Source of the DNA: Euonymus europaeus
Taxonomy: Eukaryota; Streptophyta; Magnoliopsida; Celastrales; Celastraceae
Reading direction: 5' to 3'
Assembly: GCA_963580455.1 (NCBI GenBank)
Contig: OY756958.1
Location: 24,068,501-24,132,500, forward strand
Length of the DNA: 64,000 nt
Positions 47,401 through 58,899 of the stretch are shown piece after piece. A model generated the notes under the pieces. It did not search any database and was not told where the DNA came from. It saw only the letters and a list, made by a program, of their open reading frames with translations. The translations under genes and the position numbers were made by a program. How positions within the stretch are numbered: the first letter of the stretch is position 1; each line of letters begins with the position of its first letter.

Positions 47401-47837
47401 ACAAAAAGAGACGACTAGACCAGAAATTAGATCATACGGCGCGGCTCAGTTGAGAACAAATTTCAAAGCAGATTAGGTATTAAAATAATTGTTTTCTCAT
47501 TCAAATATCGAAGACTGCAAACCCACAAAGAGAAGCAACAAATCCAATTCAAAATAGAAACAGCCACAACAATTATGGGAAAGGTCATTGGTAATACCCC
47601 ATTTAGGCTATTCAGTCATCACCATTGAACAATAACCAATAATATGAAAAGAAAAGCAGATAAAACCAGATTGTAGAGGTGATTCAGCGCTAAAACCCAC
47701 TATAACGATTACTAATAAGCTTTAGCCCAGTAAAATATCCAGATCTGAAACAGAAAAGTGAGAGCTTACATCTGCCAAGCAGAGAGAATAAAGATGGAGG
47801 CGAAGAGAACTCTGCCGAGGAAGGAGAAGAAACCCAT
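44439..47837 (-). CDS. HR-like lesion-inducing membrane protein, copy 1
   Basis: Five coding exons on the minus strand: 47837-47770, 45243-45129, 44966-44877, 44733-44635 and 44540-44439 (68, 115, 90, 99 and 102 nt), all with GT..AG introns, encode 157 residues. The N-terminus MGFFSFLGRVLFASIFILSAWQ is a membrane helix. Next comes FNEFGDDGGPAAKELIPK, the family signature, then hydrophobic segments (GIGGILFVFGSSLGAYLL; LALFTPLLYDFYNY; LLNSALFGALLYFIGMKN) and a basic tail (RRQLKKKAPKAKAA). This is the DoxX-like HRLI family (PF05514). Members trigger cell-death lesions when overexpressed; their biochemical role is unknown. Intron 1 is long (2.5 kb). A divergent paralogue lies 2 kb away. Confidence 0.93.
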
Positions 47838-49803
47838 TTGTCTTGCCTTTGTGTTTTTGCAGATTGCAGACTCTTCGGGCCTCTCTAGAACCTAATAATT
47901 ACAATTCCCTAACCAAGACGACCAAGACACCGAGAGAGAGAGCGAGTTGGTAGTTGGGTGATTGGGTAGTAAGCTGCTGGTCAGGGAATATTTATCTGAC
48001 AGACAGCTACTCCAAAATCGTGTTTAGGATCCGACACCACTTCAAATTGAGATCAAATCCACATTTAGGACAAACCTAGATGTGAAAATAGTGATGAGAT
48101 AATGAGACTTGAAATTCAAATTTCAGCAACTTCATCTGCAAGTGATCGTGAATTGTCAGTCTTTTTTATCCTTACTCTGCACCTTTGTATTATTTAACAG
48201 GCCTTTAGTATTGTCGATCAGATCTTGCCAACTTGCAGACACTGCCACCGAGTTTTGCTTTGAAGAAAAGTTCATTCGCGTCAGAGGTTTCCAAGTGGAA
48301 TGAAAGTGCACTAATTTGGAGTATTCAAAGATTTGGTGTGTCTGTGAAGAGTAATTTAAAAAAATTATATTGAAAATTATGTATAATGATAAAAAAATAA
48401 AAAAATATAAGAAAAATAACATTAATGTTTGATATTTGGAGTGTTGGTGGATGTAAAGTAATAAAATGAATATTTTGTTGATATAGTTATATTGAGAGAC
48501 GTATTTTATTAATATGGATAAGTGAAACTCAATTGTGCGTAATAGAAATGAAATCCAATTGAAAATTTTGGAGTGCTTTGGAGTGGAGAAGTATTGGAGA
48601 TGCTATTAGATAAAATCAAAAAGTCTAGTAAGCATTTGATCACTTAAGACCCAAAACGATTGTGAAGCCCACAGCCCGGAGATGCAGTACTAGAGTTCAC
48701 CAGAGATAGGGTTTGTCTAATAAAGGACCAATGGAGCTTATACAAGAGCTCCTCATCTAGGTTTGGAGCTCGGCATAAATTGTTGTATAAGGAGCTCGCC
48801 AATGTGTAAAGGTATTTCCTCTCTTCCCAACAAATTATCTAATACATGTTGTTAGATTACATGTAACTTTCGACTTGGTGCTTTCATTTAATGCTTCTAT
48901 GTTGTTTTATGCCACATTTTTTTTTTACTTGCTTTCTATAGAGTAAATGTCAGCTCATGCAAATATCACATGTCAGACTTATCAGTTGAACGATAAAAAC
49001 CTTACTATATTTAGCAAAGGAACTTTCTTGGTCAAACTACACATTATATATAGTCACCTCTTTTTTTAAAGGAGATGCACATTTTATTCCAAAGCAAAAT
49101 TATTCAAAATTCTCTCAAATTATTCAGCCTAAACACTTTTCAAACCACCAATTTCTTCCAAACACTGACATTTTTTTTCTTCAATTTTTCCATTCTTCAT
49201 TCTATTGAATAGACTTGATCTTAGACTTCAGTCTTTGAATTTGTAATGATTCTGCTATTTGAGATTTGTAAAGGATCAAGAAGACTGAGTCACCCTTCTT
49301 GAATATAATCAATACCCATCAAAAATCAAGGTCCCGGACTTGGTGATTATCTGGTTGCTCCGTGATCGCCATGTTCATGTGTTTGTATATTTTTCACTAA
49401 AGCCAAAAGGGAAAAAAGAAAAAAAAAAGAAACCTAATTGCGGAGGGAAGAAAAAAAAAAAAGGGTATCACCGTAAAATAATGTCAAAACAGGGTCTTTT
49501 TGCTGTCATATGGTCATACCACGTCATCAGTTTTAAGCTTAGTTAACCACGTCATCACTTTTGGACATGACGAGTTCCAGTCTGATTGGCTGACCGACGT
49601 GTTTGCGTAGTCCAACTCAAATCCATACTCAGGCGCGTGGGGTTCGACCGCTTGACCAGACTCCAGAGAGCGGCATCAGCCCAAAATTTTCCCTCTCTAT
49701 TCAGTCTGAAAACGCCGTCCCTTGATTTGCTGTATCTATCTCTCCGATTGTCTCGATTTTTTACACTCGTGTTTGTAGATTCAGCGATTCTTGTTGGACT
49801 TCT
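47838..49803. promoter_or_regulatory. Shared divergent intergenic region between the two HRLI genes
   Basis: About 2 kb separates the two start codons. The first 150 bp next to copy 1 hold a GAGAGAGAGCGAG leader tract. The part at 49.58-49.80 kb is pyrimidine-rich and leader-like for copy 2. The centre (48.3-48.6 kb) is AT-rich. A bidirectional promoter is possible but too far apart to assume. Confidence 0.45.
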
Positions 49804-52709
49804 ATGGCTTTTCTTTCATTTGCTGGGAGACTTCTTTTCGCTTCGGTCTTCATCCTCTCTGCTTGGCAAGAGTAAGCCCCCCTTGATCTGCTACTCTCCT
49901 TTTACTTTTCGAAATGCTTTTGGTCGTTGTTATTTTGGTTTTGAGTTTGAGTAAGGCTATGTATTTGGATGCTCAGAAAACTTAAGGGAAAACAGTGATG
50001 TTTTTTGGATCTTTGGTGTTTGATTATTGTCGAAGTCATCCAAAATTGCTTTATCTGGTTTTTCTCAGCGGGCGGATTTATCTTACGTTTGATTATTTTC
50101 TCTCTCCGAGAGCTACGTCTCACTTAGGGCTTTCTTACTGCAGCTTTAGATCTAATGAGTTTTTGGTTTTTTTTTTAAATCTTGTTTGTTTGCTGTTTTT
50201 AGTTACTTAGCTGCCTTTGGAATTTAAAAATTAAATCTCAGTAACTGTACTTGGTGATTGTAAACCTTGCTTCTTTTGATTTATTTATATGCCTTGATAT
50301 TTACGAAGGTGTCAAATTTCTATTGAAGTGTTGATCATGTGTTTTCTTTTCAGTTTTTCAATGATTTGTTCTTTTTATAGATTTCGTTTTTCTTGCGAGC
50401 TTCGTGTTTTTTTTAGATCTTGCCTGTATTAAATTCGTTTTTACTCTAATGTGAATTCTATTTATCCAAATTGGGTTTTCATTTATTCTTGATGGATGTG
50501 GTCTGCCCAACCATTTTCATTGGTATACCATCACATTTCATTAGACACTTATATTCCATTTGGATAATTTTGTAAGTGCAATAGGGAGTTGTTTTGGGCA
50601 TTTTTGTTATGGAGTGACTTCAGAACAATTTTATCAGGACTTTTTTTTATTGTTATTGGAAATTATTGACTAACCATTTTCAGATAATGGAGGAAAGTTA
50701 CCGCGTAGGGGTGAAAAATCTTCTCATGAACTTATCCCAGAATTTTGAGTCCTATGATGTGGTGTATATCATAGGTGACGTGAATAATTTTTGTGCCCCT
50801 GTATTTAAGTATAGAATTTGTTTTTCCACCATATACGTAAGCAAAAAGAATGTTTATTTTTTGTCACATGATGCCTAGTTGTTGAGAAATGATTTCAATA
50901 GGGTATCTTCTCATAGAATCAATTAATGATGAGGTTTCATGGTATAACATGTGAACTTGGAGTAGGGTTTTTGACCTTTTATGCTAGGAATTGATTTTTG
51001 AATTTTGGGATTTTCTTGACTTGTCTCATGAAGCTCTTCTGGTGTTTTTAAAATGCTCCTTGTGGTGCAAACATGTGAATACATGCAAGCGCAAACAGAG
51101 TTAAATGAGCAAGAGCGTTCAGGACGTCCCTCGCAAAAGACGTGCTACATCAGCGTCCGGAAACGAATGGCGGAAAGAAATACGCAGAGTGGATTCTAGT
51201 TTATTTTCTCATAGACTCATGTAGCCAATCCCAAACTAGGCTCGGACGATGCTAATGATGGATTCTTTGTTCTTTCATCCTTTCAAAAATGGACATTTAT
51301 TCATCACCTACGATTACATCTCTCTTTTTTCCTTTATTGCTCTAATATTAATAGTTATGTCATACTATTAATATAAACTTAGTAACATTGATATTTATAC
51401 TGATAACTATTTCTGTACCATTATAAGAGGCAAAAGGTTGACCCTTATTTATGCAAACATCCATGATTAAGACTGTTAAGTTTTCCAAAACGATGTGTAT
51501 AAAGTTACCATTGTCTTTTAACCTGCATTAACTATTTATCTTTCTTGTTTCTTCTATATGAACGCACAACAAGAGATGTATCATCAAATAACTCTGCCAC
51601 AGTTTATTTTGGGTACTTGAACTTGAGTATAGCTGTTGTATTGTTTTCATTAAATAACTGCTCATACTCCTTGGTTCCTTTCGAGTGTCTTTGTGGTTTC
51701 GTCTAAAAGTGGCGTGTTGGTTGAAGCTTTGGTCATTTTGGAAAGAAAATGTAATTTGAGTTCTGATATGTGAATCACTTATGCTCACCAGCCACCACAT
51801 AATTGATAGACTTATGCCGAGTGTATTGAGTTCTTTTTATTTCTCAAGATTTGTTTCCCAAATTGTAAATCATTCATCCTTGCAATTGCAGTCCCTCAAC
51901 AGTGCAACTACTGTACTGTTTTATTTAGACGTCGAGTGTTGATTGGTTGTTCTTTTGTACAGATTTAATGAATTTGGTGTTGATGGTGGGCCAGCAGCAA
52001 AGGTACTAGGACCCAAATTCAATGTTTTCTCTGACCATGTGAGATCCCATACTGGGATGGAATTACCACAAATTGAAGTGAGTACATACATGGCTCACGT
52101 TTCTTTGAACTTGACATTTGTGGTGAATCCTGGTTTCCATATCATATTCAAATTTCTTTTCCTGTTGTGTGTTTTTACAGATGAAGGTTATAGCTGCTGT
52201 CGCTATTGCATTGAAGGGCATTGGTGGCCTCGTCTTTATATTCGGCAGCTCTCTTGGAGCTTCTCTTTTGGTATGTATTGTACATTGATTCTACATCTTT
52301 TTTTGAACTAAATAGATCAACTAAATCAATCTAATAAAAATGTTGCCACCTCGTGTAGCTTTTGCATCAGGCAGTTCTGACTCCCATTTTGTATGATTTC
52401 TACAACCATGATGCTGACAAGAAAGAATTTCATCTACTATTTACCAGGTTCACTCAGGTTAGCAATTAAGATTTACTGTGCGTTCAATTTCTTTATTATT
52501 CAGCATCAGTTTTTTAACTTTCGAGTCATAGTATAAGTTTTGGTAGGTTTTGGTCAAGACTCAGAGATAAAGAATGACATCTGAAATTTTTATTTCTCCA
52601 CTTCTTGCAGGAATTGGCACTGTTGGGAGCGTTGCTCTTTTTCATAGGCATGAAGAACTCAACTCGAAGGAGACAACTCAAGAAGTCGGTCAAAACAAAA
52701 TCAGCATGA
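49804..52709 (+). CDS. HR-like lesion-inducing membrane protein, copy 2
   Basis: Five coding exons: 49804-49871, 51963-52077, 52181-52270, 52359-52457 and 52611-52709 (68, 115, 90, 99 and 99 nt), encoding 156 residues. The first four exons are exactly the lengths of copy 1, with the same phases. Sequence features: MAFLSFAGRLLFASVFILSAWQ (membrane helix), EFNEFGVDGGPAAKVLGPKF, GIGGLVFIFGSSLGASLL, AVLTPILYDFYNH, ELALLGALLFFIGMKN, and a basic tail RRRQLKKSVKTKSA. It is a DoxX-like HRLI family (PF05514) member, intact, with no signs of decay. Intron 1 (2.1 kb) contains a LINE 3'-end fragment. Copy 1 and copy 2 have diverged clearly, so the duplication is old. Confidence 0.93.
51160..51275 (+). 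mobile_element. RTE-type LINE 3'-end fragment in HRLI copy 2 intron 1
   Basis: It reads KRMAERNTQSGF, then FLIDSCSQSQTRLGRC-like sequence across a frame change. At nucleotide level TTTTCTCATAGACTCATGTAG matches TTTTCTCATGGACTCATGTAG at about 3861 in the LINE relic. It is only the last 100 bp or so of the element. Confidence 0.6.
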
Positions 52710-54596
52710 AGAAGGGACATCTGATAACTGCTATTCCCAGCTTTCTTGTCTTTCTGTTTTTCTAGATTTTGTGGGAAAACTAGTTTTGTTATAGTTGTAT
52801 CAGTGCCTCGTATCTTGTAGGGTTAGGTGATGATGAGGGTTTTATTTGCTTTTATAATGTTGTATCATGATTTGTGAAATGTTGGCATAATATTATTCCT
52901 GTCCACATGCTCTGGATATTATTTTTTCATGGAAGTAAGTCATCAACACTCTGAAAGTTCATATGGTGTTGAAGGCAATTTATTGGGGAAAAAAAATCTG
53001 GTAATCCTGAATGATCTTTCAATTTCTCACAATGAGCTAGTTTTTGTTACGGATTTCTTCTCTAGCATCTCTGGGATTCTAGGCTTTCTTGTGTGTTTCT
53101 CTCTTTTGTTTTTACATTCTTTTTCCTAAGAGAGTCAGAAAATTCTTTGAAAATTTTCTACTTGTATTCCATCCTTTAAACAATGGATGCTACTATATCG
53201 TCCCAAAAAAAACCGAGTGTCCTGTTTTTTTTTTTTGTTGGATCCGTTGACAGGCACCCCAATTGCGTTTATTCCTAAAAAATACTCCGATTTTTGTGTC
53301 AAAAAAGATGAAGAAAATATTGAGAAAATTATAAATGCATAGGGTTTAACATGATGACACTAATGATGAATTTAATTTTTGTTTCGAAAAAAAACATATT
53401 GTTGGTTTTTTCATGATGAATGAGGCAAAATCAAGATTTTTAATTTTTTTTGGTGCAACCAATTCATATTTTTTAATTACGTTTTCAATTTATTTTTTCT
53501 TACATGAGCTCTAGGTAGGGAATGAGGTGGTCTGGATTTGTTGTAAAAGTTTTACAAACGCCATATAATCACTTTGTGGTCCTGAAAAAGTTTTAAGTTA
53601 ATTTTTGAAAATTTGATTGGAATTACAAGTTTAATGATAATTTTTTTATACCAAACAAAAATCAAATAGGATGTGGAACACAATATAGAATGTTTCGAGT
53701 TTATATTTAACAATTTAATATTTTTAAATTTTTGTTTTGTATACACAAAAAAATTATGTCGCTGAATTTTTAAAATCAATCAAAACACATTCATAATTTT
53801 TAAAAGTCAAAATAATGTTGTCATGAATATAAATTAATTACAATGGATTTGGTTGTAAAGCATAAGCAAATCAATGATGCAAGTTTAATAGAAAAAAAGA
53901 TAATATATATAGATTTATGTTTTGTTGATGTGACTGTATTGAAATACATAATTTATTGATGTGACTTGAAAAAAGGTATAATGTATAGAGGCTTATGTTT
54001 TGATGATATGATTTAATTTTTTTTTATAATAAATATGATATTTAATACTTCCTTCATCCCTATTTGATAGATTCATTTATTTTTTTACACAGATTAAGAA
54101 AACACAATTAATATCATCGAAATAATAAATTTAATTGATTTTTTTACTAATATATTCTTCAACTACTCCACTCATATTTTATTATTGTTAGAGATTGATG
54201 TCATTTATTAATAAAAATACACAATAAATAATAGTAAATTAATACAATTAAACCTATCAAATAAATACAGATAAAATATTAATTTTAATGGGGATCGGAA
54301 TGCTTGCACCATTGTAGCCCTAGCCCTAGGCTTGCGCCTTCGGACATACTCTGGGTACTCTCAGATTTTGGCCCGTTGACTTGCGTCTTTGAACGGACTG
54401 ATGGCAAACACGTGCCAATAATCAATTGGACTGTCTGAAAAATGTGTATTTATGCTCCATTTTCAAAATCTAGGGTATAAAAGACTCACCCTGAACTGCA
54501 GAAGCTCTCTCATTTCTGCAACGGTACCTCCAATTCGTAGTCAATTTCTCCTCCAATCCCAAAACTTTTCTTCATATATTTGTCCGATCTCAAGAA
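52710..54596. other. Intergenic; 3' flank of HRLI copy 2 and upstream of TFIIA-gamma
   Basis: AT-rich spacer without a recognised gene. Two near-repeats (ATGTTTTGTTGATGTGA and ATGTTTTGATGATATGA) occur near 53918-54010. A possible Stowaway-like MITE lies at 54046-54302. Confidence 0.4.
54046..54302. mobile_element. Possible Stowaway-like MITE
   Basis: The left end TACTTCCTTCATCCCTATTTG resembles the TACTCCCTCCGTCCC terminus of plant Stowaway (Tc1/mariner) elements. The right end has CTATCAAATAAATACAG and a diverged GGGGATCGGAATG. The length (about 257 bp), AT-rich core and terminal TA fit. The right inverted repeat is poorly conserved. Confidence 0.35.
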
Positions 54597-54874
54597 ATGG
54601 CAACATTTGAGCTGTACCGGAGGTCGACGATCGGGATGTGCTTGACTGAAACTTTGGACGAGATGGTTCAAAGCGGTACGCTCACACCCGAGCTTGCTAT
54701 ACAGGTCCTTGTTCAATTCGACAAGGTATGGTTACATTTTCCTTTGTACTGAATTATATATATTTTTTTTGTTTCTTTGCTGAACTTTTGATTGTTTTTA
54801 TCGGCATATAAATTTCTCTACAGTCTATGACTGAAGCTTTAGAGTCGCAAGTGAAAAGCAAGGTGTCCATTAAG
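54597..54874 (+). CDS. TFIIA gamma subunit, first two exons only
   Basis: Exon 1 (54597-54725, 43 codons) encodes MATFELYRRSTIGMCLTETL, then DEMVQSGTLTPELAIQVLVQFDK. Exon 2 (54824-54874, 17 codons) encodes SMTEALESQVKSKVSIK. Both have correct GT..AG borders, and the exon 2 donor AAG|GTAATG is good. This is the four-helix-bundle half of the small subunit of general factor TFIIA, which stabilises TBP on the TATA box in every nucleus. The family is about 106 residues, so about 46 residues of the beta-barrel half (GHLHTYRFCDNVW...) are missing. No such exon lies between 54875 and the Athila LTR at 56046, nor visibly in the element. Exon 3 must be beyond the window or lost. Confidence 0.88.
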
Positions 54875-56045
54875 GTAATGCTTTTGCTTTCTGTTTCTTT
54901 TCGTGATTAGTACTTCCTGAATGCTACTAGGAAAGGGGATCGGTTTGTTAAGTCGGTGGCAATTTTTTAGCTTTTTTAGGTCAGTAATTGTGTTGGTATT
55001 TTATCTTTATCATTATTATTATTATTAAGGTTGTAGCTGTTGTTTTAAGTTTCTTATGCGGCTCTATTAACATGTTTTGTGTTCCAGTAACTCGAATGTT
55101 CAGAGGTGCAATTTGAACTTGTGTTGAAGATATAACTTGCTTATGCTGATGAATTAATAGCATATTTAGAAGATGTGTGGGATTAGTGAGCTTACTAAGA
55201 GTAAACACTAGAATATTAAGGTTGTTATTTTCAGGGTCTCCTTTAGTTGGCTGTATATGTGTGGTTGTAGGATTGCCCCTTTGGCATGTAGAGACTGAGC
55301 CAAATGATAAATTGGTGAGGCGTAGAGACTATTTTTGTGAACTATGACATATGCTTCTGGTTTGCACATTATTGTTAATGTTGGGAATTGCAATGGACTG
55401 TCTTTGGGATATGGTAATACCATAAGTGTATAATATTGAGTTATCCGTCATCTATTTTACCTCTACATACATCTAACGTAGCATGAAACTTGAGTTGTTG
55501 CAGAACTGCACTCTTCCTTTCTTGTTGTCTCTTCTCGTCATTTGTATTTTCATAAAGTACACCATGGCGCAACTACAAAAAGGGGGACGCCTGTTTCTTT
55601 ATTATGCTTGACCTGGTGCAAAAGCTTTCTGATGTGTAAATGTTACCAACTGTTAGTTCTCTTATATTAATAATCTTGGAATTTTCTTTCTTGTAATTGG
55701 TACCTTCAATTGTATTGGATCCTTACCATTTGTCACCTAAAAAACAGTGAATCGATGCCTGTTGATGTGCACACTTTCTCTGTGAAGCTCACCTTGAGGA
55801 GCTGCTTTCCAAATCAGATGACGACTAGAATGTGTTTGTTCTCGTATAGGAAAAGATGTATTTCATTGACGGAGGTTAACTTTTGAACTGAAGGGCACCA
55901 TATAACTTTTTGTGTTAAAAAGCAGATGAAATCTGAAAATATGGGTTTGTTGGTGCATATATGCAAGTTGGTTTTTGTTGAATTGGTTGCAGTGGGTGCA
56001 TTGGTCGATATAAAATATCACAAGTAAACCTGCAATATCAAATAC
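54875..56045 (+). other. Intron 2 of TFIIA-gamma (or its broken end)
   Basis: No exon with the expected third-exon sequence can be read. The composition is intron-like (T-rich, short AT repeats such as ATTATTATTATTATT at about 55012). It ends where the Athila LTR begins. Confidence 0.5.
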
Positions 56046-57178
56046 TGACGGGTCTTACCCAATCGCAAGTGTACGTATCGTGAGACAGTATAAAAGAGAG
56101 CGGGGTCGAATCCACAAGGACCGTATCAATCACCAAACAAACAAAGTAGCAATAATTATGTATAAAATTCAGATTGCAATAAACAATTAAATTATGCTAA
56201 AATTGGATTAATAAATATATGGAGTAGATCTAGCTTGGGTTGGTGTTGTTCTTCTACTGTCACTCAATCACACAACTTAATATGCAATCACACAATTTAA
56301 AGGTTTACCGTTGTCAATTAGAAGACCTTGGTCCGGCTCTCCTAATTATGACTTTCCTAAGCAACGAATTTGGCTTTGGTCCAGCCCAAAATCTTTTCTT
56401 ACCGTAGGGGTCTTGGTTGGTGTACCCTAAGATTTCCCTAAGACAAGCATATGAACGAGAAAGTCGACAATCGCACAACCTTAAGCGTTGGTGTACCACC
56501 TAATCAATTGTGTTCACAATTCCCAAATCTGGATCCTATGCAGATTCTTGTTACTTCGTCAAACACCGGGTATGGGTCAGCCGATTGTATTCAACTAACA
56601 GTTCTTATCATCATGATGTTGATCAGGCAAACACAATAATAAGAAATCAACATTAAATTCAGAGAATCAATGAATTAAACCTGGTGTAATTGTCAATCAG
56701 ATTGTGCAACGAGTTGTGTAGAAGAAACTAACCAAACCAAACTAAATAGAAATTTAGTTACACATGTTCATGATTTAATCGCATAAAAATAAACCAGAAT
56801 TCAATTGGGGAAGAAGGAGATGCTTCAATGTGTCCAAATCCTCTTCCTGGTGTCTTCTCCCTCTTGTTCTCAAGTGCTGCTGCGTCCAATATGATTTTTG
56901 GTCGAGTTTTTAGAAGTTAAAAACCCTACGTGCCACGTCAGCCCTTCAACATTATGTCACTGGCCCGATAAAAACTGAGGTCACAAACAGGTCGCACTTC
57001 GGTTACATCTTGCTCACAATCAGGTCGCACTGTTCGCCCAGAAAACTCTTTAAATCACCATATTCCAGCCAGCTACCACCTGCTCAAATAAACACCAATT
57101 AAGTAATAATTGGACTTAAAATCTCATAATTAACTGCCCTACAAACTCAGAAATACAGGTGCATTTATGCACCAATCA
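56046..57178 (-). mobile_element. 3' LTR of an Athila-type Ty3/gypsy element
   Basis: About 1133 bp between TGACGGG on the plus strand and a terminal CACCAATCA, giving TG..CA ends. On the minus strand the LTR starts TGATTGGTGC immediately after a polypurine tract (complement of AAATCCCCCAAACTTGAC, 57178-57195). It contains the conserved left-end motif TCGCAAGTGTACGTATCG and TCGAATCCACAAGGAC. The partner LTR lies outside the window, so exact ends and the target duplication (candidate AATAC at 56041-56045) cannot be verified. Confidence 0.75.
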
Positions 57179-57690
57179 AAATCCCCCAAACTTGACTCTT
57201 GCTTGTCCCCAAGCAAGTATGCAAAACTCAGTGATGCTGGAAAAATCATATTGACTTTTAAAACTAAAACCAGATTAATGCCACACCAGTATCTTGTGCT
57301 TTTAAGAGAAATGAGGAATGAGTGTTTCAAACTACATACATGAAGAACCATGATCAACCAGCCAAAAACACACGTCACCATCGCACTCCTCACTTGGGTA
57401 CACTCATAAAGACATTTTAATTCACTCCAGTGTTTAATGGGTTGTGTTTACACTCGTATACATCCACACTAGGTACCATAGGCTCGCATGTCCATCCATG
57501 CCTCATTTTACCAATGTAATGCTTCACAGATCAAAAGAACTACTAACTAGAAGCATAAATAGTTCAAGGACAGAATAGTTAAAGTTCTGAAACAGAGTTA
57601 GGTAGTCCATACAACGAAAAAGATAGGTTTAGGAAATGGAACATCATATGCAAAAAGAAACCAGACTCTAAATCATCACTCCTCCTAAGT
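57179..57690 (-). other. Untranslated region of the Athila element between the env-position ORF and PPT
   Basis: Non-coding internal retrotransposon sequence. The polypurine tract is at its left edge. No further ORF of the element is seen. Confidence 0.6.
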
Positions 57691-58899
57691 TCATCTCTGC
57701 CTTGCACTCCTCCTAGGTGAAATCACAGCTGCCAGTGGCTCTGGGTCTGGTGCTGGTGCCCTTGGCACCACCTGAGCATTCCGCATAAAAGCTTCCAGAC
57801 TGTGCTGCACAGCACCCATGGTGGACTCCAATATCTCCATCTTCGAGACAATCTGCCCCTGAACTTGTTCAATTTTTTCCATACGTGACACCACCTGTTC
57901 CTGTACACCCCTCAACTGCTCAACTTCATAACCAAAATCACATATCTTTTCCTCCAGAGCTTCAAGCTCTCTCACACGTTCCTCCTGCTCCATAACATCC
58001 CCTCCTTGCTGACCACTTGCAACATTCTTTTGCTGCCTTAACAATTGAGCTTCACTCCTGTCCCACCATGCACGAGTCAGTGGAGCCACTTTCTTCTGCA
58101 TCTCATCTCCAGTTTCAACATCAACCCCCTCATTCAAACACATCATAGTAATGAGCACCCCAAATGGCAGCACCTGCCCACTCAGTTTATTCTCCCTCAC
58201 TTTAACAATATGATCATAAATCGTGCCCCCCATGCAGAAATTCATTCTATTCAAAATGGCATATATTAAGTAACATGTTTTTGCATTCACAGTAGACACA
58301 TGGGTCACAGGTATCACATTTCTGGTCACAAACTGAGCTAATAACCTATAAGGTTGCAGTAATTCAGAATATGCCACTACATTCTTAGTAAAATCAGTGA
58401 TAGACCCATCAGTCAAGCTCGAAACCACAACAGACCACTCTGGCCAAACAATATTTGACTCAGGTGCACCGAATTCTTTAAACCTATATGCAGGCTTGTG
58501 CACTGGTGATGGCAAAGTCAAAGTCAAACAAACTTTTCTAGGGTTGAAATAGAATCTCACACCCCTAACATACGCTTCACAATAAGTTTCACTCACGACC
58601 AAATTGGCATAAAACTCACGCACAATTTGCAAATTAGCCACTCCTAACACACGGCCTAAAGGCAACCATCCCATTTCTTCAAAAATACCGTACCAACTAA
58701 CCTGAGTGAAATCACCCATAACCATATGTCGTTCCACATGCAATGCCCTCCTCCTCCAACTCTTCTCAAACTCCTCAGCCACCGTGGGGGTAATGAATCG
58801 CTCAATCACAGCTTCCTCTGGCACCGAACTCGAACCACCAGTGTTAATGGGCGGAGACTTCGTAGCCCGCACCTTCTTTCGAACCTTCTTCTCCGGCAT
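57691..58899 (-). CDS. Athila env-position ORF (putative plant transposon protein)
   Basis: A 402-codon open frame from the ATG at 58899 (MPEKKVRKKVRATKSPP). The frame is open further upstream to about 59058 but has no earlier ATG. A basic start is followed by a folded region (VERHMVMGDFTQVSWYGIFEEMGWLPL, EFYANL, VRGVRFYFNPRKV, YRLLAQFVTRNVIPVTHVSTVNAKTCYLIYAIL, GGTIYDHIV, LPFGVLITMMCLNEGVDV). A coiled coil lies near the C-terminus (VRELEALEEKICDFGYEVEQL). The layout matches the 'putative plant transposon protein' domain found downstream of pol in Athila elements. No signal peptide or clear membrane anchor is seen, so an envelope function is not supported by this sequence. Confidence 0.8.
   Translation of the reverse strand: MPEKKVRKKVRATKSPPINTGGSSSVPEEAVIERFITPTVAEEFEKSWRRRALHVERHMVMGDFTQVSWYGIFEEMGWLPLGRVLGVANLQIVREFYANLVVSETYCEAYVRGVRFYFNPRKVCLTLTLPSPVHKPAYRFKEFGAPESNIVWPEWSVVVSSLTDGSITDFTKNVVAYSELLQPYRLLAQFVTRNVIPVTHVSTVNAKTCYLIYAILNRMNFCMGGTIYDHIVKVRENKLSGQVLPFGVLITMMCLNEGVDVETGDEMQKKVAPLTRAWWDRSEAQLLRQQKNVASGQQGGDVMEQEERVRELEALEEKICDFGYEVEQLRGVQEQVVSRMEKIEQVQGQIVSKMEILESTMGAVQHSLEAFMRNAQVVPRAPAPDPEPLAAVISPRRSARQR

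Noticed and set aside
49586..49954. 122-codon open frame at the start of HRLI copy 2
   Set aside because: It is a different frame from the family sequence; the true first exon starts at the ATG at 49804.
53200..54040. AT-rich spacer with short repeated phrases near TFIIA-gamma
   Set aside because: The repeats are short and imperfect and no element ends can be defined.
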